From the NCBI GenBank assembly GCA_964425135.1, contig CAYRKW010000076.1, positions 1 through 14,429 on the forward strand: a DNA stretch of 14,429 nucleotides, in the 5' to 3' direction. Below the pieces are notes generated by a model. That model was not told the origin of the DNA. It saw nothing but the letters and a program-made list of their open reading frames with translations, and ran no database searches. This stretch comes from CAYLLD01 sp964425135. GTDB lineage: Bacteria > Pseudomonadota > Alphaproteobacteria > Rhodobacterales > Rhodobacteraceae. The position numbers and the translations under genes were made by a program. Shown here piece after piece: positions 1 to 7,683 of this stretch (its first letter is position 1; the number at the start of each line of letters is the position of its first letter).

Positions 1-3
1 CAC

Positions 4-594
4 CTAGAGCGCATCGTATATTGCATAGGCGGGCGCGAGTTTGGCGCGAAGAGCGGCTTCCGTTTCCGCCGAAAGGGTAAGATCACCGTCTGGCGATGCG
101 TTCTGAACCTTTGGTTTCTCGTTACTGTCGAGACGTGCGTTGAGAAACGCAATCGCATCGTCCAATCGATCATAGGCAAACAAATGATCGATCTGAGGCC
201 TCCCATCCTTATCACTGACAAACTGCGCCGGATCGCCGACATTCGCGAAAGCCGGTTTTGGTACTTCAAGATACGCGCAGGCAAAATCTTCGAAATGCAT
301 CGCAGCCGTCGAGTTCGGTTTTCCAGCGATTTGAGGCCGTGCGCGATAGCGATACCAACTCCCCAGCCAGTCAATCGGCTCGCGCATGATGCACATGGTT
401 TCAATGTCATCATGACCAATTGATGCGAGATAGGGCGCAATAAATCGGTTATATTTGCGCCAGGTCATATGCTTGTTGCGCGGGTTTCCAGTGAAAACAA
501 TATCGGCGAGCGGCGCATAAGCGCGCTCCAAAGACGTGCTGGCCGCTTTCGTCATCGCAAAAAGGCACAATTTTTTTCGCAAGAATATCAGCAT
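4..594 (-). CDS. Sulfotransferase-family-like protein
   Basis: A protein of about 196 residues that resembles the sulfotransferase-family proteins common in Rhodobacterales. Visible motifs are an N-terminal strand and loop, LFAMTKAASTSLERA (about residues 11-25 from the chosen start), which looks like a divergent 5'-PAPS phosphosulfate-binding loop (usual form PKTAGTS), and CIMREPIDWLGSWYRYRAR about 65 residues further on, which fits the 3'-phosphate-binding Arg/Ser motif. If the assignment is right it would move sulfate from PAPS to an unknown acceptor. I chose the ATG at 592-594. The frame stays open to a TTG at 672, but the ATG start places the loop near the N-terminus as is usual in this group. 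No clear Shine-Dalgarno sequence precedes it. It is divergent from recA with about 200 bp between the two starts. The acceptor is unknown, and the lysine-containing loop is atypical. Confidence 0.65.
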   Translation of the reverse strand: MLIFLRKKLCLFAMTKAASTSLERAYAPLADIVFTGNPRNKHMTWRKYNRFIAPYLASIGHDDIETMCIMREPIDWLGSWYRYRARPQIAGKPNSTAAMHFEDFACAYLEVPKPAFANVGDPAQFVSDKDGRPQIDHLFAYDRLDDAIAFLNARLDSNEKPKVQNASPDGDLTLSAETEAALRAKLAPAYAIYDAL

Positions 595-623
595 ATTAGG
601 GGCGCCTGCTCGTATATTTCCGG

Positions 624-637
624 TCCAAGTGCTTGGA
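624..637. promoter_or_regulatory. 14-bp dyad upstream of the sulfotransferase-like gene
   Basis: TCCAAG-TG-CTTGGA is a perfect 6-bp inverted repeat around a 2-bp centre. It lies 30-43 bp upstream of the preferred ATG at 594, inside an AT-rich stretch, which is a usual place for an operator. If translation instead starts at the TTG at 672 the dyad would be coding. No regulator is identified, so this is only a candidate. Confidence 0.3.
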
Positions 638-696
638 TTAATCAATCGTAAACCGCTTTGATCAAAAAACAAACCATATCAAATTTTAGTTGCAAT

Positions 697-711
697 GTTC
701 ACATTTTGGTC
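697..711 (+). promoter_or_regulatory. Imperfect second LexA-box-like site upstream of recA
   Basis: GTTC-acatttt-GGTC has the spacing of the alphaproteobacterial SOS box in its GTTC-N7-GTTC orientation, with one mismatch in the second half. It lies 17 bp before the exact box and near a possible -35 region (TTCACA 698-703, 16 bp before CAATAT 720-725). It may be an auxiliary weak site or chance. Confidence 0.35.
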
Positions 712-727
712 CCATTGTGCAATATGA

Positions 728-742
728 GAACAAGAGGCGAAC
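728..742 (+). promoter_or_regulatory. SOS box (LexA operator) of recA
   Basis: GAAC-aagaggc-GAAC is an exact match to the direct-repeat SOS box of Alphaproteobacteria (GAACN7GAAC, equivalent to GTTCN7GTTC on the other strand). It ends 52 bp before the recA ATG. A weak -10-like CAATAT at 720-725 would put the transcription start within the box, so LexA bound here would block initiation. The motif is seen directly. The promoter hexamers are tentative. Confidence 0.85.
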
Positions 743-794
743 ACCGAGCAGTGATTGCCGCATGACACGGGATGTGAAATAAAGGATAAAAGCT

Positions 795-1898
795 ATGGCA
801 GCACCCCTTTTGGACTTGGAAGAGAGACGCGGTATGGACAAGCAAAAAGCGCTGGATTCGGCACTGGCGCAGATTGAGCGGAACTTCGGCAAAGGCTCGA
901 TCATGAAGATGGGTCAGGAAGGCGCGGTCATTGATATCGCGGCTGTGTCGACCGGATCAATCGGGCTTGATATCGGGCTTGGCATTGGCGGTCTTCCCAA
1001 GGGACGGATCATCGAGATTTACGGCCCTGAAAGTTCTGGCAAGACGACGCTTGCGCTGCATGTCATCTCAGAAGAGCAGAAAAACGGCGGGATTTGCGCG
1101 TTTGTTGATGCGGAACATGCGTTTGATCCGGCCTATGCAAAAAATCTGGGCGTTGATCTTGACGATTTGCTGATCTCACAGCCCGATGCGGGTGAGCAGG
1201 CGTTGGAAATCACTGAAACGCTGGTTCGGTCCGGTGCGGTTTCGGTTGTGGTTGTGGACTCGGTTGCAGCCCTGACGCCAAAATCAGAGCTTGAAGGTGA
1301 TATGGGCGATGCGCAAGTTGGCGCGCAGGCGCGACTTATGTCGCAAGCCATGCGCAAACTGACCGGCGCGATCAGCCGCTCGAACTGCATGGTGATCTTC
1401 ATCAACCAGATCCGCATGAAAATCGGCGTCATGTTCGGCTCGCCAGAGACGACAACGGGCGGCAATGCGCTGAAGTTCTACTCTTCGGTGCGGCTTGATA
1501 TTCGCCGGATCGGTGCGATCAAGGATCGTGATGAGGTCGTTGGCAATTCGACCCGCGTCAAAGTGGTCAAAAATAAAGTCGCGCCGCCGTTCAAGCAGAT
1601 CGAATTTGATATCATGTATGGCACTGGTATTTCCAAGACGGGTGAGCTTGTGGATATGGGGGTCAAAGCAGGGATTGTCGAAAAATCAGGCTCATGGTTC
1701 TCTTATGGAGATCAGCGCATCGGTCAGGGCCGCGAGAATGCGAAATCTTATTTGGCGGAAAATGCCGATGTGGCTTGGGAGATCGAAGACAAAATCCGCG
1801 CTGCGCATGGCCTGGATTTCGATGTACCCAAACCGGACGGAAGCGCGCCGGTCGCGGTAACTGACAGTGATGACGCCCAAGAGGTGTTGTCAGATTAA
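795..1898 (+). CDS. recA: Recombinase RecA
   Basis: RecA forms an ATP-dependent filament on single-stranded DNA, catalyses homologous strand exchange, and stimulates LexA self-cleavage to start the SOS response. The 367-residue product is slightly longer than E. coli RecA (353). The Walker A motif GPESSGKT is at residues 77-84, Walker B is in VSVVVVDSVAAL, and the L2 region MFGSPETTTGGNALKFYSS is intact. The acidic C-terminal tail (DSDDAQEVLSD) is typical. I chose the ATG at 795 because AAAGGA (781-786) sits 8 nt upstream. An internal ATG at 834 (MDKQKAL) is a less likely start. The gene is monocistronic: an exact SOS box lies upstream and a strong terminator follows before alaS. In organisms with GTAs RecA is also needed by recipient cells to integrate incoming DNA. 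Confidence 0.99.
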   Translation: MAAPLLDLEERRGMDKQKALDSALAQIERNFGKGSIMKMGQEGAVIDIAAVSTGSIGLDIGLGIGGLPKGRIIEIYGPESSGKTTLALHVISEEQKNGGICAFVDAEHAFDPAYAKNLGVDLDDLLISQPDAGEQALEITETLVRSGAVSVVVVDSVAALTPKSELEGDMGDAQVGAQARLMSQAMRKLTGAISRSNCMVIFINQIRMKIGVMFGSPETTTGGNALKFYSSVRLDIRRIGAIKDRDEVVGNSTRVKVVKNKVAPPFKQIEFDIMYGTGISKTGELVDMGVKAGIVEKSGSWFSYGDQRIGQGRENAKSYLAENADVAWEIEDKIRAAHGLDFDVPKPDGSAPVAVTDSDDAQEVLSD

Positions 1899-1920
1899 CG
1901 GCATGATCAGTCGATGAATG

Positions 1921-1954
1921 CAAAGCCGCCTCATAAGGGCGGCTTTGTTGTTTT
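1921..1954 (+). terminator. Rho-independent terminator of recA
   Basis: A perfect 10-bp stem (CAAAGCCGCC, 1921-1930, with GGCGGCTTTG, 1938-1947) closes a 7-nt loop and is followed by TTGTTTT. It starts 22 bp after the recA stop codon and separates recA from alaS. Confidence 0.9.
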
Positions 1955-2042
1955 GAGCACGCCTCTTTCGAATGTGGACAGGCTCGTGTCGGCGCGATAA
2001 ATGCGAGGCATCTTTCAACCGCCGGATATGCTGGACAAACCG

Positions 2043-4697
2043 ATGAAAAGCCTCAATGACATACGCTCGACCTTTCTGAATTACTTTGAAGGTCAAGGTC
2101 ATGCGGCGGTTGATAGCTCGCCGCTGGTTCCCAACAACGATCCCACGCTGATGTTTGTTAACTCGGGCATGGTGCAGTTCAAGAATGTCTTCACCGGTGT
2201 GGAGACGCGGGACTATTCGCGGGCTACGACCAGCCAGAAGTGTGTGCGTGCGGGCGGTAAGCACAATGATCTGGACAACGTCGGGTATACGGCGCGCCAT
2301 TTGACGTTTTTCGAGATGCTCGGCAATTTTTCCTTTGGCGATTACTTCAAGGAAGACGCCATTAAATTCGCCTGGGATTTGCTGACCCGCGAGTTTGGGA
2401 TCAACAAGGAAAAGCTGCTGGTCACCGTGTATCATACGGATGAAGAGGCAGCGGGCATTTGGCGCAAGGTGGCCGGGTTTTCCGATGACCGGATCATTCG
2501 CATTCCAACGGATGACAACTTCTGGATGATGGGCCCGACGGGTCCATGCGGTCCGTCTTCCGAGATTTTCTACGATCACGGGCCGGAAATCTGGGGCGGG
2601 CCACCCGGATCACCTGAAGAAGACGGGGATCGGTTTATTGAGATCTGGAACCTTGTTTTCATGCAGCATGAGCGGTTTGAGGATGGGCGGCAGGAAGATC
2701 TGCCGCGTCCCTCGATTGACACTGGCATGGGGATGGAACGGTTCGGTGCGCTTTTGGGTGCGGGCAGCCATGATGTCTTTGAGACCGATACGATGCGCGC
2801 GCTGATTGAAGCGTCTTCGTCGGCGACAAACGTTGATCCCTATGGCAAGCAAAATGTGCATCATCGGGTGATCGCGGATCATTTGCGCTCAACCTCGTTT
2901 TTGATCGCCGATGGGGTTTTGCCTTCGAACGAAGGGCGCGGATATGTGCTGCGCCGGATCATGCGGCGCGCGATGCGGCATGCGCATCTGCTCGGGGCAA
3001 ATGACCCGGTAATGTATCAACTGGTGCCGACACTGGTGCGTGAGATGGGACAGGCCTATCCTGAGCTGGTTGCGGCCCAGAGCCTGATTACTGAAACGCT
3101 TGAGCATGAGGAAACGCGCTTCAAGACGACTTTGGAGCGTGGCCTGCGGCTTCTCGATGATGAGGTCGGGTCATTTTCAAAGGGCGATGTCTTGGATGGC
3201 GCGACTGCGTTTAAGCTTTACGATACCTACGGCTTCCCGCTCGACCTGACGCAAGATGCGCTTCGGGAGCGTGGCTTTGAAGCAGATACCAAGGGCTTTG
3301 AAGATGCAATGGCGGAGCAAAAGGCCAAGGCGCGTGCGGCATGGACTGGGTCTGGTGACGCCTCACTTGATGCCGTTTGGTTCGATGTTGCGTCAGCGCA
3401 TGGAGCGACGGAGTTTTTGGGGTATGAGACCGAGCAGGCAGAGGGTCTGGTCACCACAATCGTTCAAGACGGCGCGCAAGTGAGTTCTGCGCCCGACGGC
3501 GCGGAGGTTTCTGTGGTCTTGAATCAAACGCCGTTTTACGCGGAAAGTGGCGGTCAGGTCGGGGATAGTGGCTTGCTGCGCGCAGGTGATGTGACGTTGC
3601 TCGTTACAGGGACGCGCAAGATTGAGGGCGTGTTCATCCATGATGGCAAGCTTCAAGGCGGCGGGCTTTCGACAGGTGACGCGGTTGAGGCGCAAGTTGA
3701 TCATGACCGACGCGGTGCTATTCGCGCGAACCACTCGGCAACCCATTTGGCACATGAAGCCTTGCGGCGTGCGCTCGGGGATCACGTAGCACAGCGCGGA
3801 TCACTGGTGTCACCAGATCGTTTGCGGTTTGATTTTGCGCATAACAAAGCGATGACGGCGGATCAGACGGCGCAGGTTGAGCGCGAAGTGAACGACTATA
3901 TACGCCAGAATGCACCTGTGGAGACGCGGGTTTTGTCGATTGATGATGCGCAGAAAATGGGCGCGCGTGCGCTCTTTGGTGAGAAATATGGCGATGAGGT
4001 GCGTGTCGTTGCAATGGGCGTCGATCCCGATGCTGGGATTGGCGTTGCGGGTGATACCTATTCGCTGGAGCTTTGCGGCGGAACGCATGTTGCGCGTACC
4101 GGCGATATTGGCGTTTTCAAACTCGTTTCGGAAAGCGCATCGGCATCTGGTGTCCGCCGGATCGAGGCATTGACCGGAGATGCAGCGCTAGATCACGTCA
4201 GCGCATCGGAAGCGGCGCTTGGGGATGTGGCCGCCATGTTGAAAGCCAAGCCGGAAGATGTGCCGGAGCGGATCAAGACACTATTGGATGAGCGCAAGGC
4301 GTTGCAAAACGAGATTGCGTCGCTACGCCAGTCGGCGGCGCTTGACGGCGGCGGGGACGCTGCGGCGCGCGATGTGGCAGGGATTCCGTTTTTGGGGCAG
4401 GTTCTTGAAGGCGTCTCCGGCAAGGATTTGCGCGGATTGATCGACGCCCATAAGTCGCGGCTTGGCTCTGGAGCGATATTGCTGATTGCAGATGCGGGTG
4501 GGAAACCGGCGATTGCTGCGGGTGTCACTGATGATCTGAAATCGCGGGTCTCGGCGGTTGATATGGTGCGTGCAGCAGCACAGGCTATGGGCGGGAAGGG
4601 CGGCGGTGGTCGCGAGGATTTTGCCCAGGGCGGCGGTGTGGATGCATCCAAAGCGGATGAGGCGATTGCGGCGGCGGAAAACGTCTTGGGCGCTTAA
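2043..4697 (+). CDS. alaS: Alanine--tRNA ligase
   Basis: AlaRS charges tRNA-Ala with alanine in the cytoplasm and hydrolyses mischarged Ser- or Gly-tRNA-Ala. The N-terminal class II catalytic core begins at SLNDIRSTFLNYF and contains the conserved DPTLMFVNSGMVQFKNVF and PTGPCGPSSEIFYD stretches. The editing domain carries the zinc-binding HxxxH (H564 and H568) and CGGTH (C678 and H682). A C-terminal oligomerisation (C-Ala) domain follows, including the GGKGGGGREDFAQGGG segment. I chose the ATG at 2043, which gives 884 residues, the usual alphaproteobacterial length, and starts right before the conserved core. In-frame ATGs at 2001 and 2028 would add a 14- or 5-residue unconserved extension. 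None of the three has a strong Shine-Dalgarno sequence. The 3' end overlaps the opposing mlaF gene by 4 bp. Confidence 0.98.
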   Translation: MKSLNDIRSTFLNYFEGQGHAAVDSSPLVPNNDPTLMFVNSGMVQFKNVFTGVETRDYSRATTSQKCVRAGGKHNDLDNVGYTARHLTFFEMLGNFSFGDYFKEDAIKFAWDLLTREFGINKEKLLVTVYHTDEEAAGIWRKVAGFSDDRIIRIPTDDNFWMMGPTGPCGPSSEIFYDHGPEIWGGPPGSPEEDGDRFIEIWNLVFMQHERFEDGRQEDLPRPSIDTGMGMERFGALLGAGSHDVFETDTMRALIEASSSATNVDPYGKQNVHHRVIADHLRSTSFLIADGVLPSNEGRGYVLRRIMRRAMRHAHLLGANDPVMYQLVPTLVREMGQAYPELVAAQSLITETLEHEETRFKTTLERGLRLLDDEVGSFSKGDVLDGATAFKLYDTYGFPLDLTQDALRERGFEADTKGFEDAMAEQKAKARAAWTGSGDASLDAVWFDVASAHGATEFLGYETEQAEGLVTTIVQDGAQVSSAPDGAEVSVVLNQTPFYAESGGQVGDSGLLRAGDVTLLVTGTRKIEGVFIHDGKLQGGGLSTGDAVEAQVDHDRRGAIRANHSATHLAHEALRRALGDHVAQRGSLVSPDRLRFDFAHNKAMTADQTAQVEREVNDYIRQNAPVETRVLSIDDAQKMGARALFGEKYGDEVRVVAMGVDPDAGIGVAGDTYSLELCGGTHVARTGDIGVFKLVSESASASGVRRIEALTGDAALDHVSASEAALGDVAAMLKAKPEDVPERIKTLLDERKALQNEIASLRQSAALDGGGDAAARDVAGIPFLGQVLEGVSGKDLRGLIDAHKSRLGSGAILLIADAGGKPAIAAGVTDDLKSRVSAVDMVRAAAQAMGGKGGGGREDFAQGGGVDASKADEAIAAAENVLGA

Positions 4698-5431
4698 CGA
4701 ACCGCTTCAATCGGCCCGTCTGCACTGCCCGAAAGGAACTGGCGGAGATAGGGATCATCTGCGCTGTCCATCGCTGTTACAGGTCCAAACCATTGAACCT
4801 TTCCGTCATGGAGCATTGCGACCGTGTCAGCGATGGTCCGCACGGACGACATGTCGTGGGTGATCGTCATTGTCGTGGCACCCATTTCCGTGACGATTTC
4901 GCGGATCAACTCATTGATAACGCCTGACATAATCGGGTCGAGGCCAGTGGTCGGCTCATCAAAGAAGATGATTTCGGGATCGGTTGCGATGGCGCGGGCG
5001 AGGCCGACGCGTTTTTGCATCCCGCCTGAAAGCTCTGCCGGGAACTGGTCTGCGGTAGATGGGTCGAGGCCAACGCGTTTGAGTTTTGTCACCGCGAGTT
5101 CTTTGGCGTTTGATTGGGACATGCCTTCGTGCAAGGCGCGGAAGGCGATGTTTTTCCAGACTGGCAGGCTGTCAAAAAGCGCGCCGCCCTGAAAGAGCAT
5201 GCCGAAGGTTTTGAAAAAGTCCTCGCGCTTGCCGGAGATGGGTTTGCCGCGCACGCGAATCTCGCCACTGTCGGGTTTAATCAGGCCGAGAATGCATTTG
5301 AGCGTGACGCTTTTGCCGGTGCCGGAGCCGCCGATGATGGCGAGGGATTGGCCTTGCTCCACTTTGAGCGAAATGCCGTCGAGAACCGTCTTGGGGCCGA
5401 AGGATTTTGATATGTTGATAAGCTCGATCAT
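4694..5431 (-). CDS. mlaF: MlaF-type ABC transporter ATP-binding protein
   Basis: Cytoplasmic ATPase subunit of an MlaFE-type complex that moves phospholipids between inner and outer membranes. The 245-residue protein has all ABC ATPase elements: Walker A GGSGTGKS (34-41), Q-loop Q81, signature LSGGM (134-138), Walker B IIFFDEP with the catalytic E159, and H-loop H192. The form GGSGTGKSV together with the LSGGMQKRVGLARA signature is typical of the MlaF/Ttg2A group. Its ATG overlaps the mlaE stop in an ATGA arrangement (5428-5431), which implies translational coupling. Its TAA (4694-4696) overlaps the alaS TAA on the other strand. No MCE (MlaD), MlaC or MlaB gene follows, so the substrate-binding partners must be encoded elsewhere. 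Confidence 0.93.
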   Translation of the reverse strand: MIELINISKSFGPKTVLDGISLKVEQGQSLAIIGGSGTGKSVTLKCILGLIKPDSGEIRVRGKPISGKREDFFKTFGMLFQGGALFDSLPVWKNIAFRALHEGMSQSNAKELAVTKLKRVGLDPSTADQFPAELSGGMQKRVGLARAIATDPEIIFFDEPTTGLDPIMSGVINELIREIVTEMGATTMTITHDMSSVRTIADTVAMLHDGKVQWFGPVTAMDSADDPYLRQFLSGSADGPIEAVR

Positions 5432-6222
5432 GCGATGAAAAACGCTTCGTTCATGATGTAGTTGGCAGCAAGGATCAGGACCGATGACGTGACGACGGCG
5501 TTGGTGGTTGCACGGCCGACGCCTTGGGCGCCGCGGCCTGAGTTATAGCCTTGATAGCAGCCCATGATGGCGATGATAAAGCCGAAGACGGCGGCTTTGA
5601 TCAGGCCGGAGGAGACGTCGGAAAACGTAAGGAAATCAACGGTGTTTGTGATGTAGTTCCCCGAATTGAAGCCAAGGCGCGAGGTGCCGACCGCATAGCC
5701 GCCCATGATGCCGATGATGTCGCCGATGGCGGCCAGGATGGGCATGGTCAGTGTGGCGGCGAGGAGGCGTGGGGCGACGAGGTAGCGCATGGGGTCAGTG
5801 GACAGCGTGGTCAGCGCGTCGATCTGTTCGGTGACACGCATGGTGCCGATCTCTGCGGCGATGGATGAGGAGACGCGTCCTGCGACCATGAGGCCTCCAA
5901 GGACAGGGCCAAGCTCGCGAACCATACCGATGGCGACGATGGAAGGGACGACGGCTTCGGCGTTGAAACGTGCGCCGCCTGCGTAGATTTGGAGAGCGAG
6001 TGCGGCACCTGTGAAGAGCGCTGTGAGACCGACGACAGGCAGGGAGAAATAGCCGATGCGGATGATCTGGCGGCTCAGCTCGCCGAAGTAGTAGGGGGGT
6101 GTCAGGCAGGCTTTGATCGCGTTTAGCGTGAAGAGGGCGACTGCACCTATGGCGCGGATCAGGCCGAGGGTGGCAGCGCCAACGCTTTGAAAAATCGACA
6201 AAATTCCTGAAACGATGACCAA
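5428..6222 (-). CDS. mlaE: MlaE-type ABC transporter permease
   Basis: Inner-membrane permease of the MlaFE phospholipid transport complex. The family hallmark ELGPVLGGLMVAGRVSSSIA followed by AEIGTMRVTEQIDAL lies about residues 103-137 from the chosen start. Hydrophobic segments flank it, for example around residues 56-80 (IGYFSLPVVGLTALFTGAAL) and in the C-terminal 60 residues. The frame is open to 6366, but that upstream part overlaps alr and is an arginine-rich shadow. There is no ATG near the family N-terminus. The TTG at 6220-6222 has an AGG about 6 nt upstream and gives 264 residues, the usual family size. A TTG at 6201 is an alternative. The gene starts 35 nt after alr and overlaps mlaF by 4 nt, so it is the third gene of the sufT-alr-mlaE-mlaF unit. 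Confidence 0.92.
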   Translation of the reverse strand: MVIVSGILSIFQSVGAATLGLIRAIGAVALFTLNAIKACLTPPYYFGELSRQIIRIGYFSLPVVGLTALFTGAALALQIYAGGARFNAEAVVPSIVAIGMVRELGPVLGGLMVAGRVSSSIAAEIGTMRVTEQIDALTTLSTDPMRYLVAPRLLAATLTMPILAAIGDIIGIMGGYAVGTSRLGFNSGNYITNTVDFLTFSDVSSGLIKAAVFGFIIAIMGCYQGYNSGRGAQGVGRATTNAVVTSSVLILAANYIMNEAFFIA

Positions 6223-6257
6223 GGGACGCCTGCTTTGCTTTTGTTGTCGTGGGTCTG

Positions 6258-7304
6258 TTAACCGCCCGTATAGACACGTTCGTAGCGCGCGCCAAGGGAG
6301 GTCAGGATTTCGTAGCCGATTGTATCTGCGGCGTCGGCGAGTTGGTCGATGGTTTGATGCTCGCAAATGATGTCGAGGGTGGTTGGTTCGTCTTCGAGAT
6401 GGGTGACGTCTACTGTGATCAGATCCATGGAGACGCGGCCGACGACCGGGCAGGCTGTATCGCTTGAAAAGACTTGTGCCTTACCGCCCATTGATCGAAT
6501 GAGGCCGTCAGCGTAACCACATGATATTGTTGCTATATTAGTGATAGACTTTGCGACATAGGCGCCTGCGTAACCGACGATTTCGCCCGGTAGGACAGTG
6601 CGGGTCTGGATGACGGGCGCACTGAGGGTAACGACCGGTTTTGCGCCCTTGAACGGCTCGCCGCCGTAGAGGCCGATGCCGGGCCGGGTGATCTCGAAGT
6701 GATAGGGCGCGCCCATGGTGATGCCGCCGGTTGCTGCGAGTGATTTGGGTGTTGAGAACATGCCTGCGGTCATGGTGGTGAAGGCGGCAAGCTGGGTTGC
6801 GTTCATTGGATGCGTCGATTGATCGGCGCAGGCCAGATGGGAGATGACAAGCTCTGGATTGAGTTTCGGCAGATCGAGCGCGAGCGTAGGTAGATCGCTT
6901 GGCTCCATCCCAAGACGGTTCATACCGCTGTCGAACTGTACGCCAGCGGGTCTGCCGGGGAGGTCATTCATAAAGCGTTTGACCTGATCGAGCGAGTTTA
7001 GAAGCGGGATCAGGTCAGATTGATCGAAAAAGTCGTAATCGCCGAAACCATAGCCGCCAAAGATGAATATTTTATGATCAGGCCCTAGAATCTTGCGCAA
7101 TTGAGCGCCTTCTTCGGCGATTGCGACGAAAAAGGTCTTTGCGCCTGCATTTGCGAGGGCGGGTGCGACTTTTTCCATGCCCAAACCATAGGCGTTCGCT
7201 TTGACAACGGCAGAGGTTTCGACATTGGGCAAGGAGAGCGCATCGAGCGCACGCCAGTTGGCCGTGATCGCATCCAGATCAATGGTTAATGTCGCAGTGC
7301 CCAA
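6258..7304 (-). CDS. alr: Alanine racemase
   Basis: PLP-dependent enzyme that interconverts L- and D-alanine and supplies D-alanine for peptidoglycan. The N-terminal TIM barrel begins ATLTIDLDAITANWRAL. The PLP lysine is K35 in AVVKANAYGLG. The C-terminal beta domain begins near VGYAGAYVA, where the catalytic tyrosine of the family lies, and contains ISCGYADG and GRVSMDLITVDV. Length (348) is normal. The start is unusual: the codon at 7302-7304 is TTG, an in-frame stop (that of sufT) lies only three codons upstream, and the next in-frame ATG is residue 43, after the catalytic lysine. TTG is therefore the best start, although no Shine-Dalgarno sequence is visible. With 9 nt between it and the sufT stop, translation probably depends on reinitiation after sufT. 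Confidence 0.96.
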   Translation of the reverse strand: MGTATLTIDLDAITANWRALDALSLPNVETSAVVKANAYGLGMEKVAPALANAGAKTFFVAIAEEGAQLRKILGPDHKIFIFGGYGFGDYDFFDQSDLIPLLNSLDQVKRFMNDLPGRPAGVQFDSGMNRLGMEPSDLPTLALDLPKLNPELVISHLACADQSTHPMNATQLAAFTTMTAGMFSTPKSLAATGGITMGAPYHFEITRPGIGLYGGEPFKGAKPVVTLSAPVIQTRTVLPGEIVGYAGAYVAKSITNIATISCGYADGLIRSMGGKAQVFSSDTACPVVGRVSMDLITVDVTHLEDEPTTLDIICEHQTIDQLADAADTIGYEILTSLGARYERVYTGG

Positions 7305-7313
7305 GGTAAGGTC

Positions 7314-7679
7314 TTACATGAAGCCAAGTTCAAGGCGGGCTTCGTCGGACATCATATCCATGCCCCATTGAGGCTCCCACACGAGTTGAACGTTGACGGT
7401 TTTAACGCCTGCAAGCGGCTCGATGGCGGAGGCGACCCATCCGGGCATTTCGCCTGCAACCGGGCAGCCCGGCGCGGTGAGGGACATGATCACATCGACA
7501 TTACTTTCTTCATCAATATCAATGGTATAGATCAATCCCAGATCGTAGATATTGACCGGAATTTCGGGGTCGAACACGCTGCGGCATGCCTCCACGCAAT
7601 CATCATAGAGGGGATGATCGGTGCTTGAGGGCTTGATCAGCGGTGTCCCTTCAAGGGGCGGCTCTGGTTGCTCGTTCAT
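7314..7679 (-). CDS. sufT: SufT-like MIP18-family (DUF59) Fe-S assembly protein
   Basis: A 121-residue protein of the MIP18/DUF59 family, thought to help deliver or mature Fe-S clusters. The family motif DPEIPVNIYDLGLIY is at residues 37-51, and the conserved cysteine is C72 in TAPGCPV. The C-terminal end (VWEPQWGMDMMSDEARLELGFM) is typical of the proteobacterial 'SUF system Fe-S cluster assembly protein' found near suf operons. No other suf gene is visible here. The ATG at 7677-7679 has AAGG 8 nt upstream. It is the first gene of the minus-strand unit and is divergent from tgt. The MIP18-family call is firm. The name sufT is by resemblance, and PaaD-type members share the fold. Confidence 0.88.
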   Translation of the reverse strand: MNEQPEPPLEGTPLIKPSSTDHPLYDDCVEACRSVFDPEIPVNIYDLGLIYTIDIDEESNVDVIMSLTAPGCPVAGEMPGWVASAIEPLAGVKTVNVQLVWEPQWGMDMMSDEARLELGFM

Positions 7680-7683
7680 GATT

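Noticed and set aside
634..646. An FNR-type box (TTGAT-N4-ATCAA) upstream of the sulfotransferase-like gene
   Set aside because: TTGGATTAATCAA has the wrong spacing and a mismatch in the first half.
6223..6366. A 48-residue N-terminal extension of MlaE
   Set aside because: It overlaps the end of alr and is arginine-rich without family resemblance. The TTG at 6222 gives the normal permease length.
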